Part shown: piece after piece, positions 31,548 through 42,812 of the stretch | Numbering within the stretch: position 1 is the stretch's first letter | How the letters are laid out: the number at the start of each line of letters is the position of its first letter | NCBI GenBank assembly: GCA_951804985.1 | Contig: OX638136.1 | Coordinates: 6,947,852-7,011,851, forward strand | DNA from: Dryomyza anilis | Taxonomy: Eukaryota > Arthropoda > Insecta > Diptera > Dryomyzidae | Reading direction: 5' to 3' | Length of the DNA stretch: 64,000 bases | The notes under the pieces: model-generated | Database searches by the model: none | What the model saw: only the letters and a program-made list of their open reading frames with translations | Told to the model about the DNA's origin: nothing | Translations under genes and position numbers: made by a program

Positions 31548-33859
31548 GTGCGCAACCTGAGCCCCTTTTCGTTTATGCATCAGGACGATGTCAGCTGGGT
31601 GATTGTAGCACTGCGTCAAATGTATGACTGCAACAGTGACTATGGCGAGAACTGCTATCGGCTACTGGCGCACAATGGCAATTTTATTTATTTGCAGACG
31701 AAAGGCTTCTTTGAAATTGACAAAAACACGAATAAAGTGCATTCGTTTGTTTGCGGTAATACGCTGCTCGACGAAGATGTTGGTCGCCGCAAAATACAAG
31801 AGATGAAAAATAAATTCTCTGTCATTATAAAAACAAAAATTCCCTACTCTTCAATGTTGGATGTGCCGGCTTCGCTGAATTCGCAACAACTGAAAAAAAT
31901 GGTGCTTTGTCTGATTGAAAATCTAGATAAATCACAAGAGTTGCAAGCGGGCAATAGCACAGTGGCCACAAAGTCTTTGAAATTTAAAATATCCGAACAA
32001 ATACATAGTTCGTTGCGTGATATTGCACAGGAAATACTACCTTTGGCCTCGCATTACACCTGCGTGCAGAAATTTATACAGAAGGCGAGTTTTTCCAATT
32101 GTGGCCAGGTGCTGCAGGCGCTTAGCGATGCATTGAAGAATTTGGCGCATGATTATTATGTAAGTTTTTTTTTTTGTTTATGGTTTCGTATGAAAAAGGG
32201 CATGTTTTAAAACACAATGCATTTTAAATTAATTGATAATTATTATTTGTCTCTTTTAAATGATGGTATTTATAGTTGCTGCTGGCACAGCTGGAATGGG
32301 AGTTGAACAGCGGCAATTTAACGCTGCACAAAATGCTGTTTTATGTGCGACCAACGCTAAATACAATGGAGGTGCTGGCGGGCGCTGTTTCCGACATAGT
32401 GGCGGTAAAAGTTTCATGAGTTTTTAACTAATTTATTTAGTTATTACATATTTCATTATCTTATTTTTGGAAAATATTTCATATTTTAATGAGCGCCAAT
32501 TTCCCATTTATTAATTTCAGAATGAGCTACGTGGCGGCCAAGCTTTAACATTTTTATTCGACAAAATCAGTGCGCTAACTGGCGACGAAGAATCGCAAAA
32601 GTTTATGATACAATTGACGCAAGTAGCTGCCGTGTCCTATATGCAAATATTATAATTGTGGGTATAAAAAGGTGTTATAAACGATCCACAACATGAATTT
32701 CTGGTCGAGGACAATGAGGTTATACGACGCGAGGAACTGCCACAGCATTATTCCGCAGACTACTGGGAGAAACGGTAAATAGATTAAATGTTTTTATTTA
32801 TTAATTTCAATTTTACTCTAATCGTGTTTTAAATAAATCGATCGTTTAATATTTAAATTTTGGAATTTAATTCCTAATCTTTTTTGCTACAGTATACGTC
32901 GCGAGCGTATACCCTGTTTTCTGGACAAAGTATCCGATATTATTTTAAGCACTGGCAAATATTTGAATGTCATACGTCAGTGCGGCAAGAAGGTGACACC
33001 ACCACAATCAATGAATCTGCAATTTTCGCCAACAAATCAAAATCACTTCACCGTCATACAGAATGCCTATCATTTTGCCTCTAAGAATCTACTCGAGGTG
33101 CTGCTGAAGGAGAACGATCTCATGGGACACTTAATGTCGGTGAAACGTTATTTGTTGCTGCATCAGGGTGATTTTATAATGCAATTTATGTATGCATGCG
33201 AAGAGAAACTTGTTAAAAATGTCGATGAAGTGTTGCCCATGAAATTGGAGAATCAGCTGGGACTGACGTTGCGTTTGTCCTCGGCCAAGCATGATCCGTA
33301 CACTGCGAGCTCTTGTGCACTGTGAGCTCTTGACGTACGATTTGGTGACGCAAATGTCGAAAATTATGAATGATGAAGAAGGTAAATTTCAATATTGTTT
33401 CTTTGTTTTTTTAAATGTGTATTAAAAATGAAAATTTTATATTTTAATAGAGTATTGGCAATCGCACGATCGCTTAGATTTAACCGGACTGGAGTGCTTT
33501 GCGTTTAGATACGAAGTCAAGTGGCCCGTCTCATTGGTGCTCAATCACATAGCCATTTCCAAGTATCAGATGCTGTTTTACCAATTGTTTTATTGCAAAC
33601 ATGTGGAGCGACAGCTGTGCAAGTGCGTTTTTCTTTGAGTTTTTAATATATATTATTCTTTTTTATATTGAAAAAACCTTTCAGAATTTGGAAAGAAAAC
33701 AGCATTGCCAAAAAGTTCTCACCGCAGGCGGCTGAACTATATCGCTCGGCGTTTACGCTGCGTCAGCGCATGATGAATGCAGTGCAAAATCTGGAAAACT
33801 ATATGTTAATTGAAGTCATTGAACCCAACTGGCATATTTTCATACAGAAAATGAGCAAA
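31548..33859 (+). pseudogene. Grip84/GCP2 gamma-tubulin complex gene, six exons, truncated and broken
   Basis: Exons at 31548-32159, 32276-32404, 32521-32774, 32893-33381, 33451-33622 and 33685-33859, with GT..AG borders and matching phases, encode most of the GCP2 grip1 and grip2 domains. GCP2 (Grip84 in Drosophila) binds gamma-tubulin and forms the microtubule-nucleating ring at centrosomes. Clear blocks are QALSDALKNLAHDYY, LSTGKYLNVIRQCG, SVKRYLLLHQGDF, WPVSLVLNHIAISKYQMLFY and FYCKHVERQLCK. Exon 3 contains two in-frame TAA codons (32653-32655, 32665-32667), and exon 4 has an insertion and shift at about 33300-33325. The first 200 or so residues and roughly the last 90 are missing. Introns are kept, so this is a DNA-level copy, not a retrocopy. 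Confidence 0.85.
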
Positions 33860-33889
33860 GTATGTGGGAGTCGTTTAAAACTCTAAATT

Positions 33890-34290
33890 TTTTAATAGGC
33901 ATAATTTATATCATTTCTTTACAATACGAGGGAGTTGATTTTTTCGTAATACACAGTTTTTTTTTTTTTTTTTTAAACGTATTTAAGAAAATTTGAAAGC
34001 CATATTTTAGAATACAAAAATTTTAGTTATTTACTAAAGTAATTTTTCTAAAATTTTGAATGCCATTTATCTGTTAATTGTCAAGTTAAATTTTAATTTA
34101 AAAGAGATTTGCAATTTTCTAATTACTTTTCATAATATTTCGATTTAAACTCAAACATTTTGATTTTTAGAACATTTTTATTATTTTTTATATTTTTTGT
34201 ATTCATTATAATGATAAAAAATGTTGTATGGCAAGTCAAAACATGGCCCAAACATTCAAAATTATTCACTTTCAAGTGATTTTTCTATTT
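33890..34290. other. AT-rich spacer
   Basis: No coding signal. The expected last exons of the Grip84 copy are not found here. Confidence 0.4.
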
Positions 34291-34291
34291 T

Positions 34292-34352
34292 TTGATATCT
34301 ATATAAAACTCTTGGTTCGTCTGTCAGTCTGTCTGGGGGGTGTTTCGTCAAT
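34292..34352 (+). mobile_element. Helitron-like 5' end remnant
   Basis: TCTATATAAAACTCTTGGTT followed by CGTCTGTCAGTCTGTCT. The same start, inverted, is found at 53113. TC followed by TATATA..AAACTCTTGGTCCGTCTGTC is typical of the 5' end of non-autonomous Helitrons in flies (from general knowledge). Confidence 0.5.
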
Positions 34353-34367
34353 TTCAATGATATGGCC

Positions 34368-35025
34368 CTAGTCGTTATCATCATCTATCGGTGGCGGTGG
34401 ATCAGCTGTAAATCTCAACATGGTACTTGCGACTTTTTGTGACAATTCTGGGTTCATTAAATATCTCTGGCCAATTCGGAACGCCCGAACCACTCCCGTT
34501 GGCAGTGGATGTATAAATGGCGCGGTGGTGGATGGCGCGGTAGCTGGACCTCCATATTCGTAACCCGCAGGACGTGGGGGAGGGGGTGACAATCGTGTCT
34601 GTCAACGTTACATCCGGGGGTTCGACGGCTGGACATGAGGTTGACTTAGCTTGTACCCCGCATGGTGACGGATCATTGTTTTCGTTGGGTAAGGTGCGTA
34701 TTGAGTGCCTCTGCCGGCGTGCTTCTCTTAGTAGTGCTTCTCTTGATGTACTTGGACCCTCATCGTTATCCCCCGACACGGCGCGAGTGTTGCGCTTCGG
34801 ATGGTGGGGTCGTCGTAGGTAGCCACGTCGTAGCGCTTTTCTCGATGTACTTGGGCCATCATCAGCAATGCCTGACTCGGAATGAGTAGTTTGCCCTGAC
34901 GGGTGCACATCACGATGGAGGCCCGTTTGTGGAGTACCCGAGAATTCGGTCTGTCGTTGTCGCACTTGAAAGCGGGTACCACGCAGTGATGTGCCAGCAA
35001 GGCATTCTTCGAAAGCATCGGTCAA
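34368..35025 (-). pseudogene. Third open frame of the Osvaldo-like LTR element
   Basis: A minus-strand frame of 207 codons downstream of the integrase remnant, rich in Ser, Arg and Pro, with repeated DxGPSTSRKALRRG / DEGPSTSREALLRE units. It is arranged as a third gene after gag and pol. No signal peptide or membrane span is visible, so nothing supports an envelope function. The sequence is probably degenerate: another minus frame (35018-34728) continues similar words. Confidence 0.45.
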
Positions 35026-35372
35026 TCATAGAGTACGTCGACCCTGGTTCTGCTGATGCTCCATACTTTCCCGGAACCGTTTACTTGTGGACTTAAATTT
35101 GTCTGGCATCCTTTTGTTCTCCTCACGGGTTAACGCTATTGCGAGAAGAAAGAAAATAAACTTATTAATAATTTAAATTGTTAATGGTTGTCTCTATTGT
35201 GCGTCCTTAGGCGAGATATTTCAGGAGACCTAAGGTCCTGGGGGGAGGGGTGAAAGGATTTTAGCTCACTTAAATGAGCTGAGCGGATCTTAGATTCCCC
35301 CGGACGTTTAAGCTTTGATATAAATGAAACCTATGACCACGTATGGGCCGTCGTAATTTGGCTGTAAAATTA

Positions 35373-35860
35373 TCAGCTACTTATGACAACGGGTGTTGTC
35401 GGACCAACACCTGTTGTCCGATAGACGGTCGCCAAAGACGTCGCCGTAGGTTGTAGTGACGAGGTTGATTCTGGGAAGCTCGATTCATGTTGTTGCGTAC
35501 TATCTTGAATATCTCCTTCAGCTGAAATAGCGCTTGACGATCCGGCTGGTGTTTTGTTCCCATTGTCGGTAATGTTGATTTTGGGTACCCCGTACCTTGC
35601 AAGATGTCGCTCACGGAAAGCTTTAATGAAAACTTCGGCTGTTGCCCAAGGTTCCTCAGGGATCCTGGTTAACATTTGTCCTGCGGGTGGTAACTGGCTG
35701 GCCTTGTAGCGTTGGCAGGATTCGCTACTCCTGACATATTTGCTGACATCTCTAAACATTCCGGGCCAATATCTCGAGGAAGGTGCCTGTACAATTGTGT
35801 GTCAACAATGGCGAAATATCGAAATTTGTCTAGTTGGTTTCGCACTTCCCAGCCCAGCGT
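35373..35860 (-). pseudogene. Integrase remnant of Osvaldo-like element, internally deleted
   Basis: Contains the end of the HHCC zinc region and the following linker (SESCQRYKASQLPPAGQM), then a piece with RERHLARYGVPKINITDNG, which holds the second catalytic Asp, and then, in another frame, the C-terminal segment RNNMNRASQNQPRHYNLRRR with LWRPSIGQQVLVRQH. The stretch with the first catalytic Asp and the one with the Glu are deleted. It therefore cannot act. Confidence 0.7.
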
Positions 35861-35959
35861 TATAGTGGCACATATCTGACGCGCTTCAAGTCGTAAATTT
35901 GTTACTGCATTGGAGGGTTGTATTTGTGGGGCTCCGTTACGGTCCCCGTTGGCATTTCC

Positions 35960-37075
35960 TCACCGACGCCGGCAACAGTTGGTGGTTCTGACATCTGGAC
36001 GTTCATAATCCCAGCAGAATAATAGTTGTGGATTTTGACACGCTATTGCCAAATGTCCCGCCTGGCCACACTGGTAGCACGTGTGTTGGGGGTTTATAGC
36101 ATCGTTATGATCTTGCGTAACATACGGTGCTGATCGCGACGTCGTGCCGTGGCATTGCATTGAGATGACTCTTTAGAGCGGATGTTTTCGAGCTCGTCAG
36201 CCAATTTCATTAGATCTGTTAATGTCGTGAAATATGTCGGATGTACCACGTCGGATGTACCACTATTAACCCGGTGTGTGTTCCGGAAGATCCTCTCTAG
36301 TTCCTGTTCTGCGGTGTAGCCTGAATGGCGCATTAGTGTCTACAGTCCCAGAACGAAATCTTGAAACGGTTCATGCGAACGTTGGCATCGCATGCGGATT
36401 TCGTCATCTAAGCGCTCGCGGTAACAAAATCGGCTTTGAATAATTTCCCAGTGGCGATTGTTATTGCGAAACTAGATGAGAGCTTTCGCCTTAAGTAGCT
36501 CTGGCATTACACTTGGAAGTTGGTCCATGATAGGCGATAGGCCTCTGCCATGCGTTCGATGAAGTCTAGAGGTTCTTTGCCGCCATCATATTTGACGGCC
36601 CTTTTCCGTACACTTTCGGCGGTTACCGGTAGGGGTTAAATGACATGTCCGGACCTGGCCGGGAAGGTACGTGATACTGTGATTTACCTTGGTCAGCTGC
36701 GTTGACTTTGGACAACGGTACGACTGGTAATGGCTGTACGACTCCTGCTTCGCCGGAGCAATCGGCTTGGGGATCGGGCTCGGACATCTGTGGTGAGATG
36801 CCGTTCATCTTTGGTAGCTCTAATAAATTAGCTACGCTGGGTTCTGCGTCGATCTCCGCCTCTGATGTGGTTGCTTTTGGTGCGGGTGATGTCCATCTAC
36901 GATGTAACGCCTGTATTTCTTGAAGTCGTGTTAACTGTTCGGGTTTATGTTCGTCCTTAGTGAGGAGATCCATGAAACGCTGTTTAAGTTGGGCTGCATC
37001 GCCTGTCGGGTCAAACGCGAATTCGTTTGCGTGTTCTTTCTTTGTGAGATAATTCACCCATTTTTCTCTACTCAT
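35960..37075 (-). pseudogene. Gag remnant of Osvaldo-like element
   Basis: The minus strand starts at ATG 37075-37073 (MSREKWVNYLTKKEHANEFA) and is open for 150 codons; further frames continue with capsid-like sequence (36333-36094) and a CCHC zinc knuckle CYQCGQAGHLAIAC at about 36090-36050. Gag would package the RNA. Protease, reverse transcriptase and RNase H, which should follow, are absent: the DNA goes almost directly to integrase. The start lies 240 bases inside the primer binding site, as expected. Confidence 0.65.
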
Positions 37076-37315
37076 GTTGGTTATGAGTTTATTATTTTTT
37101 TATTTACAATACTTTTTCATGTGGTTAAATTCTACATTAAATAAACTTTTTTCCGATTGTTATCTCTTATAGGTTAGTTTATTTCAAGCACTGATTTTAA
37201 TTAAGTTCAATTTTGTTGGATATATCACTTTTTACGCGCACTGATTTGAGTTTAGTTCACTTTTGTTGGTTAGATCCCTTTTTATGAGTTCTGATTTTAG
37301 CATTGTTGTAGTAGT

Positions 37316-37333
37316 GTCCCTGCTCGGGCGCCA
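37316..37333 (-). other. Primer binding site, tRNA-Lys type
   Basis: The minus strand reads TGGCGCCCGAGCAGGGAC, one base inside the LTR end (…GTTCGTTACA). This closely resembles the tRNA-Lys primer binding site known from lentiviruses and, among fly elements, Osvaldo. It fixes the orientation of this element as minus. Confidence 0.75.
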
Positions 37334-37334
37334 T

Positions 37335-37428
37335 TGTAACGAACCTTTCCGGCCTATGCCGAGGTATCACTCGTCGCGTCCAGGGATCGTTGCAAAAATT
37401 TATATTCGCAGGTCAACAACAACACTTT
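37335..37428 (-). mobile_element. LTR of the Osvaldo-like element, proximal part
   Basis: In plus coordinates the LTR begins TGTAACGAACCTTTCCGG directly next to the primer binding site. It is interrupted at 37429 by a Harbinger element and resumes at 40022. Confidence 0.6.
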
Positions 37429-37689
37429 GGCGCATAACTATAGTCGACAAAAAATTTAATTATGACTTTTAAGTACCAGCTTAAAGTAAACTGGTGTTTA
37501 AGTTATCTATAGACATACCAAAGTTGTACTTTATATTTTAAGCTACAGGTTAAATTATAATTACTGCTGCAGCCGTATTCAAATTTTTAATGTATGGCTT
37601 TTGAAGTTGTCAGAAAAAAATTTAATTTGATGTGTCAATTTCCAACAAAATAAACTTAGATAAAATTGTGAAAAATCACTTATTGAACC

Positions 37690-38803
37690 ATGGAGGATTC
37701 AGATTTATTTATTGACTTTGATATAATGTCTGATGTTGAGGGACGACGTCCAAAAATGTATAATAGGAGGAAAACCCTATTAACTGAATATAGCACAGAT
37801 GAATTTTATTCAGCTTTTCGTATGGATCGTGAAACGTTTATGTGGTTTAAAAATATTTTGCACTTCGATGACCACATCCAGAACAGAGGATTACCAGTAT
37901 CTGCGGAGTTATCCTTGTTAATGCACTTCGATTTTTTGGCCGGAATATACATCAGCGCGACTTAGGTAATACATCTAGGCATACATAAAATTTCTTATGG
38001 AAATCCTCGTAAATTTCAGGGGAACTTCATGGATTATCGCAAGTTACTGTTAGTAACATCATAAAAATATTTCAGCCCAAATTGCAAAGCGTTACAAGGA
38101 CTTTGTAATATTTCTAACGCATACAACAGAACTTTCTCAAATTAAAAAGGATTTCTACAACTTACATGGTTTTCCCGGAGTAATAGGTGCGATTGATTGC
38201 TCACACATTAAAATAAAATGTTCAGCTAGAAATGTAGGACCAAATATGGCGGGGCATTTTATTAATAGAAAAGGATTCTATTCACTAAATATTCAAGTGG
38301 TTGTCGACTCCAATTGTATTGTTACAGACGTTGTTGCTAGATCTAGAGGATCTATTCATGATTCGAAAATTTTCATTGATTGTTTGTTGAAAGCACATTT
38401 AGAATCGCAAAGAAATATTCATAGAGGTGTGTTACTTGGTGATGGAGGTTATGCTGCATCACAAATAATGCTGACTCCATTAAGAAATCCTGTAACACCA
38501 GCTGAAATAGCGTACAACAAATGTCACATTGCAACACGATCGAAGATTGAATGTTTTTTTGGCCAATTAAAATCTAAATTTCGATGCGTTTTAGAAAGGT
38601 TACGCTGTGATCTGGATACAGCAAAAAACATAGTTGTAACTGTTTGCATTATTCACAACATCGTAAAATCAAGAAAATTGTCATTTTTAGAAGAACAAGA
38701 ATATATACGAAGAGAAGATAACTTGGATACTTATGAAGTTCACGAAAATTTATCTGGGCGTGCATTTAGAAATGCATTTATTCAAGAACATTTCAATCAC
38801 TAA
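37690..38803 (+). pseudogene. HARBI1-like transposase, two exons, frameshifted
   Basis: ATG 37690 (MEDSDLFIDFDIMSD) opens exon 1 with the usual helical N-terminal region, ending near 37965 with a probable donor GGTAAT; exon 2 starts after TTTCAG at 38019 (GELHGLSQVTVSNI). The DDE residues are visible: GAIDCSHIKI, SIHDSKIF and RSKIECFFGQLKSKFR. Damage: a small shift at the end of exon 1 (about 37950) and one near 38100. From about 38135 to the stop at 38803 the frame is intact, covering the entire catalytic domain. Confidence 0.8.
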
Positions 38804-39116
38804 TTCACTCAAAAGCTTTAGTTGTAATTTTTTATTGGGTAAAATAATTACGCAAAATAAACAAAAATTCAATTAAAATGAAATAACAATAAGAACAATA
38901 CTAAGATTTTTAATTCAATAACTCCATTTTTAACTTTTTTATTTCCAAATCCTTTAATATTGTGTCTTTTTCAATTAGCATGTTGATATGTTCCAATTTT
39001 TTTTTTCGACTAGGATTTGTGACTCGACCAATTGCTTTTTTAAGTTGTGTAGTTCTTCATATTTTTTTTATTTCGCTTTGTATTTGCAATGACCTTTCGG
39101 ATAGAACATCTATTTT

Positions 39117-39644
39117 TTAATTATTCTGTTTGCGTTTTGAAATAGATCTTACTTCTTTAAGCAAGTTTAGTTTAGGTGGTGCATTTACCATATCCGAGGG
39201 TGTTGTTTCTTGATTAGATTCAGTTCGGTCTGTTTGTACCTCAAAAGCGTTCAACACTGTATTACCATCAACTGTTGGCATTGAGTCATCTAATAGTTGA
39301 TCCATAATTAACTCAGTAATTTCTTCCTGTTCTTGCGAGAGTTGTGGGACAGTTATGCAATTCCCAGTTGCCCGTTTGGCTTTTTTTTGAGCAGTCACTG
39401 CTTTACTGGCATCCAATTTCATTCTATTCCATGACTCGCGAAGTTTTTTTAGAGGTCGATTGTATCCTGCTGCTACCATCTGTGAATGAATTGCCTCCCA
39501 GGCATTCTTTTTCATTAAAATCATTGAGGCATCATTTCCCCTGTTTTTAATAATATCTATATGCTGGGATACTAAATCCCGTAACAATTCCTTTTCTACT
39601 GTAGTCCAATTAGTTAATCTGTCGCGTTTATACTCTTCTTCCAT
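39117..39644 (-). CDS. Harbinger-encoded Myb/SANT-like protein
   Basis: Single uninterrupted 175-codon frame from ATG 39644-39642 (MEEEYKRDRLTNWTTVEKEL) to 39117. The N-terminal 80 residues form the Myb/SANT-like DNA-binding domain with spaced tryptophans (NWTTVEKELL, NAWEAIHSQM, LRESWNRMK) and a following basic KAVTAQKKAKR segment. The C-terminal part is acidic and ends in a basic SISKRKQNN. In Harbinger elements this protein binds the terminal repeats together with the transposase. A further exon upstream cannot be excluded. Confidence 0.75.
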   Translation of the reverse strand: MEEEYKRDRLTNWTTVEKELLRDLVSQHIDIIKNRGNDASMILMKKNAWEAIHSQMVAAGYNRPLKKLRESWNRMKLDASKAVTAQKKAKRATGNCITVPQLSQEQEEITELIMDQLLDDSMPTVDGNTVLNAFEVQTDRTESNQETTPSDMVNAPPKLNLLKEVRSISKRKQNN

Positions 39645-40021
39645 TATGTCGATTGGTGTTAAAAACTGGAGATACAGAGATGAAGATGTTGTTAGTATAT
39701 TGTGATTAATTGTAGTATAAATACAAGATTTACCTTATGTCCAACGATGTTTATTTAATAATTTACAAATAAAATATTTTTTGTTTGATTCAAAACGGTG
39801 TTGTTCTTGCCAGACAAATAAATTCGTTTTATTTAAATCTGAAAACTATTTTTTTATGACATATTTTTCTGTGCACCCTATTAAAACTATAATTTACAAA
39901 GGTGGAGTTTGATTTTTGTTTATAGTTAAAGCAAAAGATAAGCTATAGCTTATGTTTAAATCATAGGTTTTATTAAACATACGTTTATAACTTTTAATAT
40001 ACAGCTCTATAGTTATGCGCC

Positions 40022-41335
40022 TTTATGTTTAATTTTTCAAGTAATTGATTTATTTTAGTATTAATTAAATTTATATCTAAACAATGCTTTGATTTAATAA
40101 AATACCGAATGCGCGAAGTTATACCCCTTTTATGAGTATGTGCTACGTGAAATCCTATACCTATATTCCTTCGGTGGTTGGGGTCAAACGTCGTCGTTGA
40201 CGGCACCGCTTTTGCTCTGCTATCAGACGATTCCCAATTCTGCTGCTACTACTGCGGCCGTGGACTGAACAATTCCGTGTCTACTCTGCCGTGGCTCGGT
40301 CGAACGTAGTTCTCACCTCAATGGCCCTGTGATGCTTCAGCGATCGGACGTAGTCCTGACAGCGGCGCAACTACTCTGTCTGACTTTACTAATACCTATT
40401 CTGTTTCTCTGCGACAGCGATCGGACGTAGTCCTGACATCGGCGCACCTATTCTGCCGTAGTTCGGTCGGACGTAGTCCTGACTTCATTAGCCCTATGCT
40501 TCTACTGCTTCTGCGACAGCGATCGGACGTAGTCCAGACAGCGGCTCAGCTACTTCCCTCTCAAATTTAAATACTCAAAATATTACTTACATTTAGTTGT
40601 ATCCACCGCTGATATTTAATTTAAATTGTTCTGATCGTAGACCAAGAACTCTGCAGAGCTGGTGAACCGTCTTGTTCGTAGACCTAAAACGAACTGCCCG
40701 AGTGCTGTTGCTGTCGTTTGCTTGTAACCTCGCTATGTCATTTTCGAAACATGACAGTGTTGCATTCTGCTCTACTACCTCTAGTGGAGTTAAAAATTGT
40801 AATAGATTTGTAGGGTTACCAACTGAAGGTAAAGAAATAGGTGGGTAATTTTAACTTAATACAAAATTTCAATATGCTTATTACAAACTTATTCGCTAAA
40901 CTTATGTACCAGATGCAGTATAGTCAATGAACGCCTGCAGGAAAGTTTGACTTTTAAGGTTAGGTTGAACAGGGGTGGAAGTGGTTGAAGTGAAGCGTCT
41001 TCGTTGCACGGAAACCGCTGGGGAATCACGTGTGTTTTGCGTAGTTTAAGCGCCCTGGACATGGGCATGACAGTAACAACGCCGTCAAGGAGCTGCAGCC
41101 TGCCGCACGAGTAATAGTTAATTATATTTTTGTTATTAAACGCGAAATAATAAATTAATGAATTTAAATAATAAATAAGACATTGAATTCCAAAATATAA
41201 ATTTAACCGCGTCGCATTTTGTTTTAAAATCTCGGGGATCTCTGCAAAATATAATTTTTGTAACGCAAAAGAATACCTGGAGCCCGCTGAGCATACTCCG
41301 GCTATAAACCGGGAATCCGAGTTCGTTACAATATA
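40022..41335 (-). mobile_element. Distal LTR part of Osvaldo-like element and neighbouring LTR-like debris
   Basis: Resumes after the Harbinger insertion. Holds a minisatellite (40225-40560). Near 41280-41335 the sequence TGTAACGCAAAAGAATACC up to GAGTTCGTTACA has the TGTAACG..CGTTACA form shared by the LTR ends in this window (37335, 51530, 55318). I could not fix the outer border of the LTR; some of this may be a second, solo LTR in plus orientation. Confidence 0.4.
40225..40560. repeat. Minisatellite with GATCGGACGTAGTCCTGACA core
   Basis: Five or six degenerate units sharing TCGGACGTAGTCCTGACA and CGGCGCAACTACTCTG. The core contains the palindrome GGACGTAGTCC. Confidence 0.75.
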
Positions 41336-42680
41336 TAAATGAAATCAAAAAAATATATGCAAAAACTTCGCACCGGTGAAGCAGTGCACTTGTCCAGCTA
41401 GTATACATACAGCGAAAAAAAAAACTGTATTAAAAGGAACAAAATTGTCTTTAAAATAAATACATATGTCTACACAAATACATGTTTATACACAAATGTA
41501 TTCGTTTTTACTTCATTGATATAGTTATTTTGTATGCAATTAACTACATAATTTGACTGCATTTATACACCATTTTTAATACATTAGTATTGAAAATAAC
41601 TACATTTTGTCTTTTTTAATTCTTCCGAAATATGAAGATACATTACTACATGTCTATTTATTTTAACTACATTTCGTATTTATTTAACACCAGCATGTAT
41701 GGCATGGTGTAACAACACAATTTTAAGTTATTAGCTTAAAATCATCTTTCCAGATGGTGTGGTTTATTGACATTTTATTTTTAACTACACTAAAATGAGT
41801 ATAGGGGTGGTGTAAAAAGGACGGAGAATCATGGACAGGCGACACTTTAGAAATTAGACTAAACTTAGTGACCTTTAACGAAGGAATTTGGGTTACAGAA
41901 TTTTTAGAATATTAGGAGACAGTTTCACACGGCAGCCATTAGGCTCGAACGGGGGACAATTAATTATATTACCCCATTGAGCATTTATTCCCAGTAACAA
42001 CGATATCGGCTACAATTTGTTTCAAAATCGGTTGTATAACGTGTGACTACAGTTTTTAATTCATGCATCAAACGAAGCGTTGAGTACGCTTGTTTTGAGA
42101 GTTGTTTCATATAAATAATACACGTTGGTAAAAAAATGAAATTTTTGTATATAAAAAAAAAGTTGGCAAAACTAAATTATTGAACAAACGTTCGAATCAA
42201 AGAGGGAAACGAAAAAAAAACGTTTTAAATACTTTACACCAATTTTAGACGAAGGGGACTGAAAAAAAATGATAAGGGCAAAATAAACTTTTATAAAAAA
42301 TAGAAAATAATTTGTGTTTGTACTCAAACATCGTAGATCTAATTCCTACATGTATGTTTTAAACTAACAAATATAATAATATATGAGAATGTCAATTCCA
42401 ATTATAAAGTAGCATGGTTTCATAGTCGGATTTAAGTTTCCTCGCGGTGACACGATCTTAAACGTTAGTAAAACGTCAACATTAATTATAATGTACATCT
42501 TTTTAGAAATAAGTGAATGAAATATTAATCAAAAATACAAAACATATTTTGTATGAAAATCAATATGTATAAAGAAAATTTGCAAAGCTTAACATTTTTT
42601 AAAATGCCACATGTCCACATTTGTAACTTAATTAATATTTGTTTTTGTTTCCAAATTCATTGTCCAAATTGATCTTGTGA
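41336..42680. other. AT-rich spacer
   Basis: 41339-41405 ends CAGTGCACTTGTCCAGCTAG, a Helitron-like 3' end (CTAG). From 41410, after ACAGCGAAAAAAAAAACTG, T/A-rich sequence with repeated TACATT words runs to about 41760. No gene is supported. Confidence 0.35.
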
Positions 42681-42810
42681 GGACACAAATTTATGTACCT
42701 CAAATTTGATCCCACAATGCTTATTAAATATATTTTTAGTAATTTAAATATATAAACTAATTATATATTTTATTTATTGTTAATATATTAAACAGAAAAA
42801 TACACTAAGG
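42681..42810. repeat. Dispersed repeat R3, copy 1
   Basis: About 128 bases, GACACAAATTT to GAAAAATACACTAA, nearly identical to 53870-53997, including TATTTTTAGTAATTTAAATA. No coding capacity. Confidence 0.8.
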
Positions 42811-42812
42811 AT

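Larger units (their letters stand above)
37429..40021. mobile_element. PIF/Harbinger transposon, complete, 2.6 kb
   Basis: Perfect 15-bp terminal inverted repeats GGCGCATAACTATAG at 37429-37443 and, inverted, at 40007-40021. TTT flanks both sides, consistent with a 3-bp target duplication. It carries a HARBI1-like transposase on the plus strand and a Myb/SANT-like gene on the minus strand in convergent arrangement. It lies inside the LTR of the Osvaldo-like element. It is a different lineage from the element at 4118-7002, as the proteins and ends differ. Confidence 0.85.

Noticed and set aside
35400..37100. Possibility that this region is an endogenous lentivirus because of its tRNA-Lys primer site
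   Set aside because: Gag and integrase remnants are of the insect Gypsy/Osvaldo type; the same primer is known from fly LTR elements, and no envelope-like gene is seen.
41136..41408. Minus-strand open frame of 90 codons
   Set aside because: It spans the border between an LTR-like end and a Helitron-like 3' end; the sequence is repeat-derived.
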